The position numbers and the translations under genes were made by a program. The notes under the pieces are model-generated. The model ran no database searches. It was not told where the DNA came from and was given only the letters and a program-made list of their open reading frames with translations. This document shows, piece by piece, positions 44,181-52,876 of a stretch of 64,000 nucleotides of DNA. Source of the DNA: Azospirillum sp. RU38E. GTDB taxonomy: Bacteria > Pseudomonadota > Alphaproteobacteria > Azospirillales > Azospirillaceae. Numbering within the stretch: position 1 is the stretch's first letter; the number at the start of each line of letters is the position of its first letter. The stretch lies in assembly GCF_900188385.1 (NCBI RefSeq), contig NZ_FZOI01000015.1:88676-152675 (forward strand), read 5' to 3'.

Positions 44181-44390
44181 ATGCCCCGCTATTCCGTCGG
44201 CCTCTACAATGCCCAGGTCCGCGCCAAGCTGGCAGATGGGGAGCGACATCGCCAGCTGAGCGATGATTGGGCCGATATCCATTATTTCGAGATTGCCGCC
44301 GACAACCCGGAACAGGCGCGCCTGCGCATCCATCAGCGCTATCCGATGGAGCAGGGCTATGTCGTCGCGTCCATCGACCGGGAAGATTGA
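44181..44390 (+). CDS. Small hypothetical protein (69 aa)
   Basis: The ATG at 44181 follows a CGGCAGGTGTGCC leader 20 bp after fliN. The protein is soluble with no signal peptide. A patch DWADIHYFEIAADNPEQARLRI could form a strand-helix unit. I do not recognise the family. Same-strand position after fliN suggests co-transcription. Coding status is moderately supported by codon use like the neighbours. Confidence 0.55.
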   Translation: MPRYSVGLYNAQVRAKLADGERHRQLSDDWADIHYFEIAADNPEQARLRIHQRYPMEQGYVVASIDRED

Positions 44391-44418
44391 GCGCGGCCGG
44401 CACCGACCCAAAAAGAAA

Positions 44419-44442
44419 GCCGGCTGCGGGGTGGCAGCCGGC
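44419..44442 (-). terminator. Rho-independent terminator of the Crp/Fnr gene
   Basis: GCCGGCTGC (44419-44427) pairs with GCAGCCGGC (44434-44442). The flanking AAAAAGAAA becomes TTTCTTTTT on the minus strand, so it ends leftward transcription from the regulator gene. Confidence 0.8.
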
Positions 44443-44483
44443 CAGAGATGAAGGGAGCCTCATAAGGAGGTAAAGTCCTAACC

Positions 44484-44510
44484 GTGGCTCTTCTGCAACG
44501 GTCAAGCCAC
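44484..44510 (+). terminator. Weak terminator-like hairpin, rightward
   Basis: GTGGCT and AGCCAC flank a 15-base loop and are followed by TTTTATAT. It could end the fliN transcript. The rest of the 44511-44635 spacer is AT-rich with no gene seen. Confidence 0.45.
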
Positions 44511-44635
44511 TTTTATATAGCAAATCCCGTCGGGCTTTAAAAGGGTAAAAAGCGTGTCATAAGCACCACACTCTAATTTTTTCGGCTACTGCCCATCTCC
44601 CTCAGCGCCGGGTGCCCGCATCTGCGGGCTTGGGC

Positions 44636-45334
44636 TCAATCGCCGCGCACTTCCTCTACCATCTCCTCCAGCCGGGCAAAGTCGGCGATCAGCAGGCTGT
44701 TCCCCTGGCGGACAACGATATTGTCGCGGCCCAGATCGCTCATCACCCGCGCCACCGTCTCCCGCGTGGTGGAGACGCGGCTGGCAATGTCGGAATGGAT
44801 TGGCACCGGGGTGATTTCCGCCTTGTTGCCCGGCTTCAGCCCGGCCTTGGCCAGGCGCAGCAATTCCGCATGGACGCGGTTATTGGCACCCAGGGTGGAG
44901 AGATCCATGATCCGGCTGGTGGAGGAACGGACAATATGGGCCAGCCGCCGCATCACCGCCGTGGCCACGGCCGGATGGCTGGTGACCGTTTCCAGAAACA
45001 GGCGCGGCGACATGAAGGCCACCAGCGTTTCGGTCAGCGCCACGATGGAGGCGGAGCGTGGGCCGCTGTCGATGGCCGATAATTCGCCCAGATAGCCCCC
45101 GGCCTCGATATCGTCGAAGGTGATTTCCCGGCCAGAGAGGGAGTAGTTCACCACCTGGACCCGACCTTCCACGATGAAACAAACATCGCGGCTGTCCGAT
45201 GAACGGTCCACAATCTGTTCATGCGGGTGAAAATGCCGCCAGCTGCACTGGCGGGCCAGGCTGACGCGTTCGTCGGCACTGAGCGACTGCAACAGGTCGA
45301 TGCGGTCCAGATTGGCGCTATGGGCTTCGCTCAC
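44636..45334 (-). CDS. Crp/Fnr-family transcription regulator
   Basis: The product is 232 residues from a GTG at 45334. An N-terminal cyclic-nucleotide-binding fold (about 20-135) with GGYLGELSAIDSGPRSASIVAL is followed by a Crp-type winged helix (about 150-225) with SDIASRVSTTRETVARVMSDLGRDNIV. No Fnr-type Cys cluster is seen, so a Crp-like ligand sensor is more likely. A longer frame extends to 46177 but would run opposite the DUF502 gene and lacks similarity. It diverges from the DUF502 gene. Confidence 0.88.
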   Translation of the reverse strand: MSEAHSANLDRIDLLQSLSADERVSLARQCSWRHFHPHEQIVDRSSDSRDVCFIVEGRVQVVNYSLSGREITFDDIEAGGYLGELSAIDSGPRSASIVALTETLVAFMSPRLFLETVTSHPAVATAVMRRLAHIVRSSTSRIMDLSTLGANNRVHAELLRLAKAGLKPGNKAEITPVPIHSDIASRVSTTRETVARVMSDLGRDNIVVRQGNSLLIADFARLEEMVEEVRGD

Positions 45335-45439
45335 GGGGGGAGTTCCGTCTGCAAATGGGTTCAAACAGAGTACATCTAGGCCCGTCCGCCGCAAACCGCT
45401 ACGGTTTCGACAGGCCGATGATTTTGCAAGGAGGTTGGG

Positions 45440-46123
45440 GTGACAGAGCGTAATACAAGGCCCGGGGCTGAGAAAGCCGGCAAATGGGCCTTTCACCTGA
45501 CCTTGGGCGCCCGGCTGAAGGCCTATCTGTTCACTGGCATTCTGGTGACGGCACCGATTTCCATCACCTTTTATCTGGCACGGCTGGTGATTGATGGAAT
45601 CGACCGGCTGGTGGACAGCGTGCTGCCGGCAACCTATCACCCGGATCATTATCTGCCTTTCAGCGTGCCCGGCCTGGGTCTGCTGATCCTGCTGGTTTTC
45701 CTGGTGCTGGTCGGCATGGCCTCTGCCGGATTCGCTGGCCGGCTGCTGGTGCGGCTGGGTGAGGCGCTGGTGGCGCGGATGCCAGTGGTGCGCGGCATCT
45801 ACAGCGCCACCAAGCAGATTTTCGAAACCGTGCTGGCCCAGCAGTCCGATGCCTTCCGGGAAGTGGTGCTGGTGGAATTTCCACGTAAGGAAACCTGGTC
45901 CATTGCCTTCATCACCGGCACCACCAAGGGGGAGGTGCAGCGCCTGACGGATGAGGAGGTGGTGAATGTTTTCGTCCCCACCACCCCCAACCCGACATCG
46001 GGTTATCTGATGTTCGTCCCGCGCAGCCAGCTGGTGCCGCTGAGCATGAGTGTGGAGGAGGGGTTGAAAATGGTGGTTTCCGGCGGGCTGGTGACCCCGC
46101 CGGATCGGGAGACGGGGGTTTGA
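45440..46123 (+). CDS. DUF502-family inner-membrane protein
   Basis: The product is 227 residues from GTG 45440 with an AAGGAGG ribosome-binding site. Two membrane segments lie near residues 27-50 and 73-96. They are followed by the family block MPVVRGIYSATKQIFETVL and VNVFVPTTPNPTSGYLMFVPRSQL. DUF502 proteins are widespread in proteobacteria with no established biochemical role. It diverges from the Crp/Fnr gene. Confidence 0.9.
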   Translation: MTERNTRPGAEKAGKWAFHLTLGARLKAYLFTGILVTAPISITFYLARLVIDGIDRLVDSVLPATYHPDHYLPFSVPGLGLLILLVFLVLVGMASAGFAGRLLVRLGEALVARMPVVRGIYSATKQIFETVLAQQSDAFREVVLVEFPRKETWSIAFITGTTKGEVQRLTDEEVVNVFVPTTPNPTSGYLMFVPRSQLVPLSMSVEEGLKMVVSGGLVTPPDRETGV

Positions 46124-46245
46124 CCTTATAGAAGAAAGGTTGCGTTTCTGTCCGATATTTACCCGTGAAGCGTTCAATTTTGTTGTTCTGTCGGGCGGCC
46201 TGGGTCATATATCCCACCATTCTTCGTTGAATGGGGGGCGAGAAA

Positions 46246-48204
46246 ATGCGCGGATCAGTGGGATTATCCTGGCGGCTGGCGGGGGCTGTCTGCCTATCCG
46301 CCATCGGTCTGGCCATGCCGGCCCAGGGGCAGAAGGCGGCTGCGGTGCCGGACTTCGCCCCGCCATCTGTGCTGCGGGCGGAAGAGGGGCTGACATCGAC
46401 CGCGAAAGGGGATGTGCAGGCTGGTTTCAACAAATTCACAAGCCGGGCGCTGAGAAATGCGGTGGATACCGGCAAGGAGCTGCATTATGTCCTGCCCATC
46501 GTGCTGAGCGATGGCACGATTTTCAACCCGGCCACGGGCCGTAACGACAAGGTGCGTCTGCGCGCCTACAACGGTACCTTCCCGGCCCCGACCATCAAGA
46601 TGCTGCCGGGCCAGACGGTGCGTCTCACCCTGCAGAACAAGCTGGCGCCCGAGCCGCTGTGCGGGGCCACCGGCAACACCAATATTCCGCACTGTTTCAA
46701 CACCACCAACATGCACAGCCACGGGCTGTGGATTTCCCCCACCGGCAACAGCGACAATGTGCTGCTGTCGATCAGGCCGGGGGTGGATTTCCAGTATGAA
46801 TATAATGTGCCGGCCGATCATCCGGCCGGCACCTTCTGGTATCACCCGCACACCCATGGATCCACCGCCATTCAGGTGGGCAGCGGCATGGCGGGTGCGT
46901 TGCTGATTGAAGGCAAGCGTCCCCCCACCATGGCCAGCAATGGCGATCTGGATACGCTGCTGAAGGGCTTCGCCCCCGATGGCGACATCACCAAAGAGGT
47001 GATGCTGATCCAGCAAATTCCCTATGCCTGTCTGGTTGACGCCAATGGCAAGGCCAAGCCCGAGGACGCCATCTGGACCTGTAACGAGGGTGAAGTGGGC
47101 GTGGTGGAAAATTTCGACTACCAGTTCGATCCCAAGGCCTGGAAGAAATCCGGCCGTTACACCATGTTCAATGCCCAGGTGCGGCCGGAAATGAAGCTGA
47201 AGTCAGGCCAGCTTTATCGCTGGCGCCTGATTGATGCCGGCGTGGAGGAAACGGTCAACCTGCGCATCCGCAAGGCCAGTAATCCGGGCGCCCTGAACCG
47301 GCGGGCCGCCGGGGCGAAGGCAGAGGAAGTGGAAGTGCAGAAGGCCTGCGCCGGCACCGACGTGACCCAGTTCGAAGTGGCGGCCGACGGGCTGACCCGT
47401 GGGCAGATTTTCGCCAAGGTCGATAATAACCTGCAGCCGGGATATCGCAGCGATGTGCTGTTCGTGCTGCCGGAGCCGGGTGAATATTGCGTCTATGACG
47501 ATGCCAGCGGCACGGATCAGGTGATGAATTCCCCTGACAACCCCAAGGTGATCGGCGTCATCCACGCTGCCGGTGGTACCATCAAAGGAACCCAGAAGGA
47601 ATTCCTGACCGAGCAACTGCTGCGGGCGGCCGACGATCTGCCAGCCGATGTGCGGGAGGTTGTGCAGGCTGACCTACGCAATGACCTGCGGCTGACGAAA
47701 TATATTCCGCACCAGGACGTCACGGAAGAGGAGATCAAGGTTTCAGGGCAGCCGCAGGTGGATATCGCCTTCAATCTGGAATTCGAGGTGCCGCCCACCA
47801 AATTCCTGATCAACCAACATGCCTATGATCCCAATCGCATGGATCATACCTTGATCCTGGGTACGGCCCAGCAATGGCAGTTGCGCACCCTCAGCGTGAA
47901 CCATCCGTTCCATATCCACGTCAACCCGTTCCAGATCGTGGATATCCAGCCGGCCGATCCCAAGGTCGGGCTGAGCAATGACAGCAAGAAGGTCTATGAG
48001 GGCATGAAGGGTACCTGGAAAGACACGATCATGGTGAATGAAGATGCCATCATCACCATCCGCACGCGTTACAGCCGCTATATCGGTCAATATGTGCTGC
48101 ATTGCCATATTCTGGATCATGAAGACCAGGGCATGATGCAGAATGTGCAGATCGTCCTGCCGGATGGGCAGGGCGGTGCCCAGCCGCTGGGTCATAATCA
48201 CTGA
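46246..48204 (+). CDS. Multicopper oxidase (laccase/CueO-like), exported
   Basis: The product is 652 residues with an N-terminal signal (LAGAVCLSAIGLAMPAQG). All four copper-binding segments are present: HSHG (H157, H159), WYHPHTHG (H200, H202, H204), HPFHIH (H553, H556, H558) and HCHILDHEDQGMM (H619, H621, H625). It therefore has type 1 and trinuclear type 2/3 sites. It probably oxidises Cu(I), metals or phenolics in the periplasm. ATG 46246 follows GGGGGGCGAG. It has its own terminator. Confidence 0.93.
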   Translation: MRGSVGLSWRLAGAVCLSAIGLAMPAQGQKAAAVPDFAPPSVLRAEEGLTSTAKGDVQAGFNKFTSRALRNAVDTGKELHYVLPIVLSDGTIFNPATGRNDKVRLRAYNGTFPAPTIKMLPGQTVRLTLQNKLAPEPLCGATGNTNIPHCFNTTNMHSHGLWISPTGNSDNVLLSIRPGVDFQYEYNVPADHPAGTFWYHPHTHGSTAIQVGSGMAGALLIEGKRPPTMASNGDLDTLLKGFAPDGDITKEVMLIQQIPYACLVDANGKAKPEDAIWTCNEGEVGVVENFDYQFDPKAWKKSGRYTMFNAQVRPEMKLKSGQLYRWRLIDAGVEETVNLRIRKASNPGALNRRAAGAKAEEVEVQKACAGTDVTQFEVAADGLTRGQIFAKVDNNLQPGYRSDVLFVLPEPGEYCVYDDASGTDQVMNSPDNPKVIGVIHAAGGTIKGTQKEFLTEQLLRAADDLPADVREVVQADLRNDLRLTKYIPHQDVTEEEIKVSGQPQVDIAFNLEFEVPPTKFLINQHAYDPNRMDHTLILGTAQQWQLRTLSVNHPFHIHVNPFQIVDIQPADPKVGLSNDSKKVYEGMKGTWKDTIMVNEDAIITIRTRYSRYIGQYVLHCHILDHEDQGMMQNVQIVLPDGQGGAQPLGHNH

Positions 48205-48230
48205 TCCGGGGTGATACTGCCGGGATGACA

Positions 48231-48256
48231 AGGGGCGTCGGGCAACCGGCGCCCCT
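48231..48256 (+). terminator. Terminator after multicopper oxidase
   Basis: AGGGGCG-T-CGG and CCG-G-CGCCCCT pair around a GCAA tetraloop, followed by TTCCTTTTG. A classic rho-independent form. Confidence 0.85.
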
Positions 48257-48310
48257 TTCCTTTTGTCCGGGGCCTCCAGCCTGATACCATTGCGCTCCCG
48301 CGGTTGAAGC

Positions 48311-49051
48311 ATGTTGGTGGTGGGGAAGTTGGAACAGGGCGGTGAGCAGTCAATTGGTGCGGTGGGGCGCGGTCCCCGGTCTGAGAAGGGGGAGGAAACG
48401 CGGGAGCGGATCTTGGATGCCGCTGAGAAGCTGTTTGCTCGGCACGGCTTCTACGGTGTCAGCGTGCGCCAGATCACCGGGGAGGCCGGGGTGGATGTGG
48501 CGCTGGCCCATTATTATTTCGGCACCAAGATGGGATTGTTCGATGCGGTGTTCCTGCGCCGGGCAGAAATCCTCAACCGGGAGCGGATCGCTTCTCTCAA
48601 CCGTTATCAAGCCGATCCAGGGCCGGAAGGCCCGACGGTTGAAGGAGTGATAGAGGCCTTTGTCGGGCCGATGCTGGATATCTGGGCGGCGGGCGGGCGC
48701 GGCTGGTCGGATTATTTCGCCCTGCTGGCGCAGGTGAACAATACACCTGACTGGGGCGGGCAGACCATGGCCCGCTATTTCGATCCGGTCATTCATCGCT
48801 TGCTGGATGTGCTGCGCCCCATCCTGCCGGGGGCGACGGAGGCGGATTTGCTCTGGAGTTATCAGTTCCTCTCCGGCGCCATGTTGCTGGCCTTCGCCCA
48901 GACCGGCCGGATTGAGCGACTCTCCGGTGGTGCCCTGGCATCCGATGATGTCGCGGCGGTGCGGGCCCGGATGCCCCGCTATATCGCTGCCGGTTTCCGC
49001 GCCGTTTGTGGCCAGAACACTGCTCTGCTGGGTGACAAAGCCATGCCGTGA
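48311..49051 (+). CDS. TetR-family regulator
   Basis: The product is 246 residues with a TetR N-terminal helix-turn-helix (about 27-75): RERILDAAEKLFARHGFYGVSVRQITGEAGVDVALAHYYFGTKMGLF. The C-terminal ligand domain resembles the group with a DUF1956-like extension. The start is uncertain because the first ~20 residues are not conserved-looking and the ribosome-binding site is weak. It lies between the copper oxidase and the siderophore receptor. The target is unknown. Confidence 0.85.
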   Translation: MLVVGKLEQGGEQSIGAVGRGPRSEKGEETRERILDAAEKLFARHGFYGVSVRQITGEAGVDVALAHYYFGTKMGLFDAVFLRRAEILNRERIASLNRYQADPGPEGPTVEGVIEAFVGPMLDIWAAGGRGWSDYFALLAQVNNTPDWGGQTMARYFDPVIHRLLDVLRPILPGATEADLLWSYQFLSGAMLLAFAQTGRIERLSGGALASDDVAAVRARMPRYIAAGFRAVCGQNTALLGDKAMP

Positions 49052-49280
49052 GCGACGGGCTGGGCTGCGCCTTCGTTTGATCGGCAAAATTTTGTATTTA
49101 ATTCAATGATTTGCGTGAATTGTGGGTGGTGGCCCGGCAATCTCGCTTTGTGCGCAGCAGCATTGTTAATGTGAATTGTTCGCAATATCGTGCGCGCAGC
49201 CAAACATTCTTCCGGCCTTGCGGCCGTGAAGGTGCCGGCAAGGAAATGCCAGGACCATCCGGGCCTGAATTTGCGTGTGC

Positions 49281-49303
49281 GAATAACATTGAGAATGAAT
49301 TGC
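49281..49303 (+). promoter_or_regulatory. Candidate Fur-type box ahead of the siderophore receptor
   Basis: Within the 288-bp spacer 49052-49339, the stretch ATTGAGAATGAATTGC resembles half of the Fur core TGAGAATNATTCTCA. Iron control would fit the receptor downstream. The match is imperfect and the spacer also holds AT-rich stretches near 49090-49110 and 49165-49190 that could be promoter parts. Confidence 0.35.
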
Positions 49304-49339
49304 CCACCGAAATATACGGTGAAGGGAAGGGTCTCTGAA

Positions 49340-51715
49340 ATGGAAGATAAGTCGGGTTCGACTCTGGTGCGTGGCCGCATGGCCTTGATGGCGGCGCTTT
49401 CTGCCGGTGTTGTCTCGTCGGTGGCGGCACCCGCCCTGGCACAGCAGGCGCAACCGGCCCAGCAGGGCAATGCCAGCGGTGGCACCATGGTGCTGCCGAC
49501 GCTGAGCGTCGAAGGCCAGGGCGTGCCGAACGAGAAGAAGCCGCCGGAGCGGGTGGCGTCGCCGAAATATGTCGCCCCGCTGCGGGACACGCCGCAGACC
49601 ATCACCGTCATTCCCAAGGCGGTGATGCAGGAACAGAACCTGATTTCATTGACCGATATCCTGTCCACCGTGCCGGGCATCACCTTTGGCGCGGGTGAGG
49701 GCGGGGCCGGTGGTTCCGACAGCGTCAATCTGCGCGGCTATTCCGCCAACAGCGACATCACCATCGATGGCGTGCGCGACAGCGGCGCCTATGTGCGCAG
49801 CGACAGCTTCAATGTGCAGCAGGTGGAGGTGACCAACGGCGCCAATTCCGTGTTCAACGGTTCGGGCTCCGTCGGTGGCACCATCAATATGGTCAGCAAG
49901 GTGGCGCAGGATGATCGCTTCACCGAAGCGACCGCCGGCATCGGTACCGATAATTATTACCGCGCCACCGTCGATACGAATCAGTTGCTGGACGAGAATA
50001 CTGCCATCCGCCTGAATGGCATGTGGCATCGCAATGATGTGCCCAAGCGTGATGTGGAGGATGCCAAGCGCTGGGGCATCGCGCCGTCGATCACCCTGGG
50101 CCTGAATACCGACACCCAGGTTTCCATCAGCTATCTGCATCAGCAAGATAACAATATCCCGCTCTATGGCGTGCCTTACGGCCTGAATGCCATTTCCCGC
50201 GGGCCGCTGGCCGGTATCGATCGGGAAGCCTATTACGGCTACAGCAATATCGACACGCAGGAGAGCACGTTGAACATGGCCACCCTGAAGGTGGATCATC
50301 GCTTCAACGACACGCTGTCGATCAGCAACCTGACCCGCTGGCAACAGGTGGACAGCTTCGTCACCACCTCTTACCTGCAGGGGACCTGGTGTCTGGCCAA
50401 TGGCATCAACGCCTATACCGGTGCGCGCTGCACCCCGGCGGGTATCTTCACGCCCAGCACCAATCGCGGCATCACCCGCGATGCCGATACCAGCATCTTC
50501 TATAACCAGACCGATCTGAAGGCCTCGCTGCAGACCGGCAGCATCAAGCATGATATCGTGCTGGGTGCTGCCATCTCGTCGGAGAAGTTCGACCAGAAGT
50601 CGGGCAACCGCCTGCGCAATCCCGATGGCACGGTGCCGACGGCCAGCTTTGTGCCGATCTCCATCGCCAATCCCAACAGCGTCTGGACCGGGCCGGATAA
50701 TTTCATTGTCACCGGCGATGTGGATTCCACGCTGAACAACCAGGCAGTCTATCTGTTCGACCGCACCCAGCTGTCCGAGCAGTTTGAGCTGAATGGCGGT
50801 CTGCGCTGGGAGCGGACCGACGGCGACTATCACAGCACGACCTACGCCTATACGGCCACCGGCAGGACCACCACGGTCAGCCCGACGGCCAGCAACAAGG
50901 AGCATCTGTTCTCCTGGCGTGTCGGGGCGGTCTATAAGCCGCTGCCCTTCGGTTCGATCTATATCGGCTATGGCAATTCCAAGACGCCGTCGCAGAGTGC
51001 GGTCAATGGTGCCTGCTCCACCACCGCCAACAGCCTCAGCTGCAATGTGAAGCCGGAAACCGCTGAAAATATTGAAATTGGCACCAAGTGGGATGTGTTG
51101 GATGAGCAGCTGTCGCTGACTGCCGCCATCTTCCGCAATGACCGCACCAACTACAAGGTGGCGTCCAACGAACCGGGCGTGCCGGATCAGCAGCTGGATG
51201 GCAAGTCGCGGGTGGATGGCGTTGCCCTGGGCGCTGCCGGCCACGTGACGCCGGAATGGGGTATCTTCGCCAACTACACCTTCCTGGACAGCGAGGTCTT
51301 GCAGGGCGTTTCCGATTACTGCCTGGCCAACCCCACCCAGGCCAGCTGTGCCAGCTCGCTGGCGGCCGCCAATGGCCGCCAGGGCGCGGTGCTGACGGCC
51401 ACGCCCCGCCATGCCTTCAGCATCTGGACCACCTATGACCTGCCGGTCGGGGTGCAGCTGGGGTATGGCGTCACCTATCAGGGCAAGCTGCTGCCCAATA
51501 ATTCCGACGCCCTGGCCATCTACAAGGTGCCGGCCTATTGGGTCCACCGTGCCTCTGTCTCTTATCAGCTGAATGATCAGGTGAAGCTGCAGCTCAACGT
51601 CAACAACCTGTTTGACGAGACCTATTACACCAAGATCCGCAGCAACCCGACCAATGGCTGGGCCAACCCCGGCACAGGGCGCAATGCCACCTTGACGGTG
51701 GGTTACACGTTCTGA
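49340..51715 (+). CDS. TonB-dependent siderophore receptor (FhuE/Fiu-like)
   Basis: The product is 791 residues with a long signal peptide (GRMALMAALSAGVVSSVAAPALA). The plug domain has RDTPQTITVIPKAVMQEQ, VNLRGYSANSDITIDGVRDSGAYVRSDSFNVQQVEV and NGSGSVGGTINMVSK. The barrel ends NATLTVGYTF. These are siderophore-receptor signatures, most like catecholate/hydroxamate receptors. ATG 49340 follows GAAGGGAAGGG; a longer upstream frame is unlikely. A PiuC-type hydroxylase follows, which is the usual pairing with iron-regulated receptors. Confidence 0.93.
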   Translation: MEDKSGSTLVRGRMALMAALSAGVVSSVAAPALAQQAQPAQQGNASGGTMVLPTLSVEGQGVPNEKKPPERVASPKYVAPLRDTPQTITVIPKAVMQEQNLISLTDILSTVPGITFGAGEGGAGGSDSVNLRGYSANSDITIDGVRDSGAYVRSDSFNVQQVEVTNGANSVFNGSGSVGGTINMVSKVAQDDRFTEATAGIGTDNYYRATVDTNQLLDENTAIRLNGMWHRNDVPKRDVEDAKRWGIAPSITLGLNTDTQVSISYLHQQDNNIPLYGVPYGLNAISRGPLAGIDREAYYGYSNIDTQESTLNMATLKVDHRFNDTLSISNLTRWQQVDSFVTTSYLQGTWCLANGINAYTGARCTPAGIFTPSTNRGITRDADTSIFYNQTDLKASLQTGSIKHDIVLGAAISSEKFDQKSGNRLRNPDGTVPTASFVPISIANPNSVWTGPDNFIVTGDVDSTLNNQAVYLFDRTQLSEQFELNGGLRWERTDGDYHSTTYAYTATGRTTTVSPTASNKEHLFSWRVGAVYKPLPFGSIYIGYGNSKTPSQSAVNGACSTTANSLSCNVKPETAENIEIGTKWDVLDEQLSLTAAIFRNDRTNYKVASNEPGVPDQQLDGKSRVDGVALGAAGHVTPEWGIFANYTFLDSEVLQGVSDYCLANPTQASCASSLAAANGRQGAVLTATPRHAFSIWTTYDLPVGVQLGYGVTYQGKLLPNNSDALAIYKVPAYWVHRASVSYQLNDQVKLQLNVNNLFDETYYTKIRSNPTNGWANPGTGRNATLTVGYTF

Positions 51716-51745
51716 TTTGACGCTGAAGAGCGCTGTCAGAGGGAA

Positions 51746-51773
51746 GGGGGAGCGGTCGCACAGCCGCTCCCCC
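51746..51773 (+). terminator. Terminator after siderophore receptor
   Basis: GGGGGAGCGG (51746-51755) pairs with CCGCTCCCCC (51764-51773) and is followed by TTTT. A strong rho-independent form. Confidence 0.9.
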
Positions 51774-51863
51774 TTTTCATGGCGGGATTGATGCAAATCA
51801 GAGTGGCTCTCACACGCATCTGCTATAGGTTGCCTCCCTTGCCGTTTCACCAGGATATGCGCC

Positions 51864-52544
51864 ATGTTGATCGCCATCCCCAATGTGCTGACCCCGGAAC
51901 AGGTGGGGCAGGCCCGCGCGGCCCTGGATGCGGCCGATTGGGTGGATGGGAAGGGGACTGCCGGTTTCCAGTCCGCCAAGGTGAAGGATAATGCCCAACT
52001 GCCGGAAAATCACCCGGTGGCGCAGAAACTGGGGCAGATGATCCTGCAGGCGCTGTCGCGCAACCTGCTTTTCATGTCGGCGGCCCTGCCTTCCCGGATT
52101 CTGCCGCCAATGTTCAACCGCTATGCGGGGGGGCAGCATTTCGGCCCGCATGTCGATAATGCCATCCGGCTGGTGGCGGCCACGGGTCAGCGCATTCGCA
52201 CCGACCTGTCTTGCACCCTGTTTTTCGCGGAGCCCGACGAATATGACGGCGGGGAACTGGTGATCGAGGATCTGTTCGGCACCCAGCAGGTGAAGCTGCC
52301 GGCCGGTCACATGGTGCTCTATCCCAGCAGCAGCCTGCACCATGTCCGGCCGGTGACGCGCGGCGCGCGCGTGTCTTCCTTCTTCTGGGTGCAGAGCATG
52401 ATCCGCGATGATGCACAGCGCCGCATCCTGTTCGATATGGATATGGCGATTGTGCGGCTGAACCAGGATGTGCCCGACCATCCGGGCGTGCTGTCGCTGA
52501 CCAACAGCTATCATAACCTGCTGCGGCTGTGGGCAGATGTGTGA
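51864..52544 (+). CDS. piuC: PKHD-type Fe(II)/2-oxoglutarate hydroxylase (PiuC/YbiX)
   Basis: The product is 226 residues with the PiuC-family start [19 protein letters not shown]. Iron ligands are H96-V-D98 in [10 protein letters not shown] and the distal His in [11 protein letters not shown] (about H159), with the 2-oxoglutarate Arg just after. PiuC proteins accompany iron-siderophore receptors in many proteobacteria, as here. The exact substrate is unknown. It has its own start after the receptor terminator, so it may have a separate promoter. Confidence 0.92.
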   Translation: MLIAIPNVLTPEQVGQARAALDAADWVDGKGTAGFQSAKVKDNAQLPENHPVAQKLGQMILQALSRNLLFMSAALPSRILPPMFNRYAGGQHFGPHVDNAIRLVAATGQRIRTDLSCTLFFAEPDEYDGGELVIEDLFGTQQVKLPAGHMVLYPSSSLHHVRPVTRGARVSSFFWVQSMIRDDAQRRILFDMDMAIVRLNQDVPDHPGVLSLTNSYHNLLRLWADV

Positions 52545-52608
52545 TGGGCGCTCAGTGTGGCCGCTGAATATTTTTACCGGCAGGGCTTGTGCTATGCGGC
52601 ATGGCTTC

Positions 52609-52713
52609 TTACATCAGGTCAGTCTCGGGTCCGGGCCCCTCTGACGTGGTTTACCGCCACGTGATGTCGGACTCCTTGGACGAAGCTGTCGCTTGGTCGT
52701 GAAGGAGCCTGTT
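52609..52713 (+). ncRNA. Structured 5' leader with ribosome-site-sequestering hairpin (riboswitch-like)
   Basis: Directly upstream of a small ORF, this leader can form a closing pair ACATCA/TGATGT (52611-52616 with 52662-52667). It also has GGTCAG/CTGAC enclosing GGTCCGGGCCC, and a hairpin ACGTGG/CCACGT (52644-52662). A final long hairpin has CTCCTT (52672-52677) covering the ribosome-binding site AAGGAG (52702-52707). That design fits translational control by alternative folding. I do not recognise it as a known riboswitch class. Seen directly: complementarity. Inferred: regulation. Confidence 0.5.
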
Positions 52714-52860
52714 ATGACCTATCAATTACCCTACATTATTCGCTTCACCCAGGTTGCCGCTGCCCTGCGTCGGGCGCGGGCAGCCCGGCGGCCGGGATTG
52801 TTCCGGCTGTCCTGGCCGCGTCGACAGCGGCTGGGGGCTTGGTGGCTGGCGGCGATCTGA
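52714..52860 (+). CDS. Small basic Arg/Trp-rich ORF (48 aa) under the structured leader
   Basis: An ATG seven bases after AAGGAG opens a 48-codon frame starting MTYQLPYIIRFTQVAAALRR. The rest is very rich in Arg, Ala and Trp. It has no clear membrane segment and I do not recognise it. It ends 16 bp before the DUF4112 gene, so it could be a leader peptide or a small protein co-expressed with it. The good ribosome-binding site and tight spacing are the support. Confidence 0.5.
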   Translation: MTYQLPYIIRFTQVAAALRRARAARRPGLFRLSWPRRQRLGAWWLAAI

Positions 52861-52876
52861 GGCGCAGGGCCACCCG

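Noticed and set aside
44636..46177. 513-residue version of the Crp/Fnr gene
   Set aside because: The extra N-terminal part lies antisense to the DUF502 gene; GTG 45334 gives the normal Crp/Fnr length.
49646..51979. 777-residue open frame antisense to the siderophore receptor
   Set aside because: The sense strand encodes a complete TonB receptor; the antisense frame shows only Ile/Gly/Asp-rich shadow composition.
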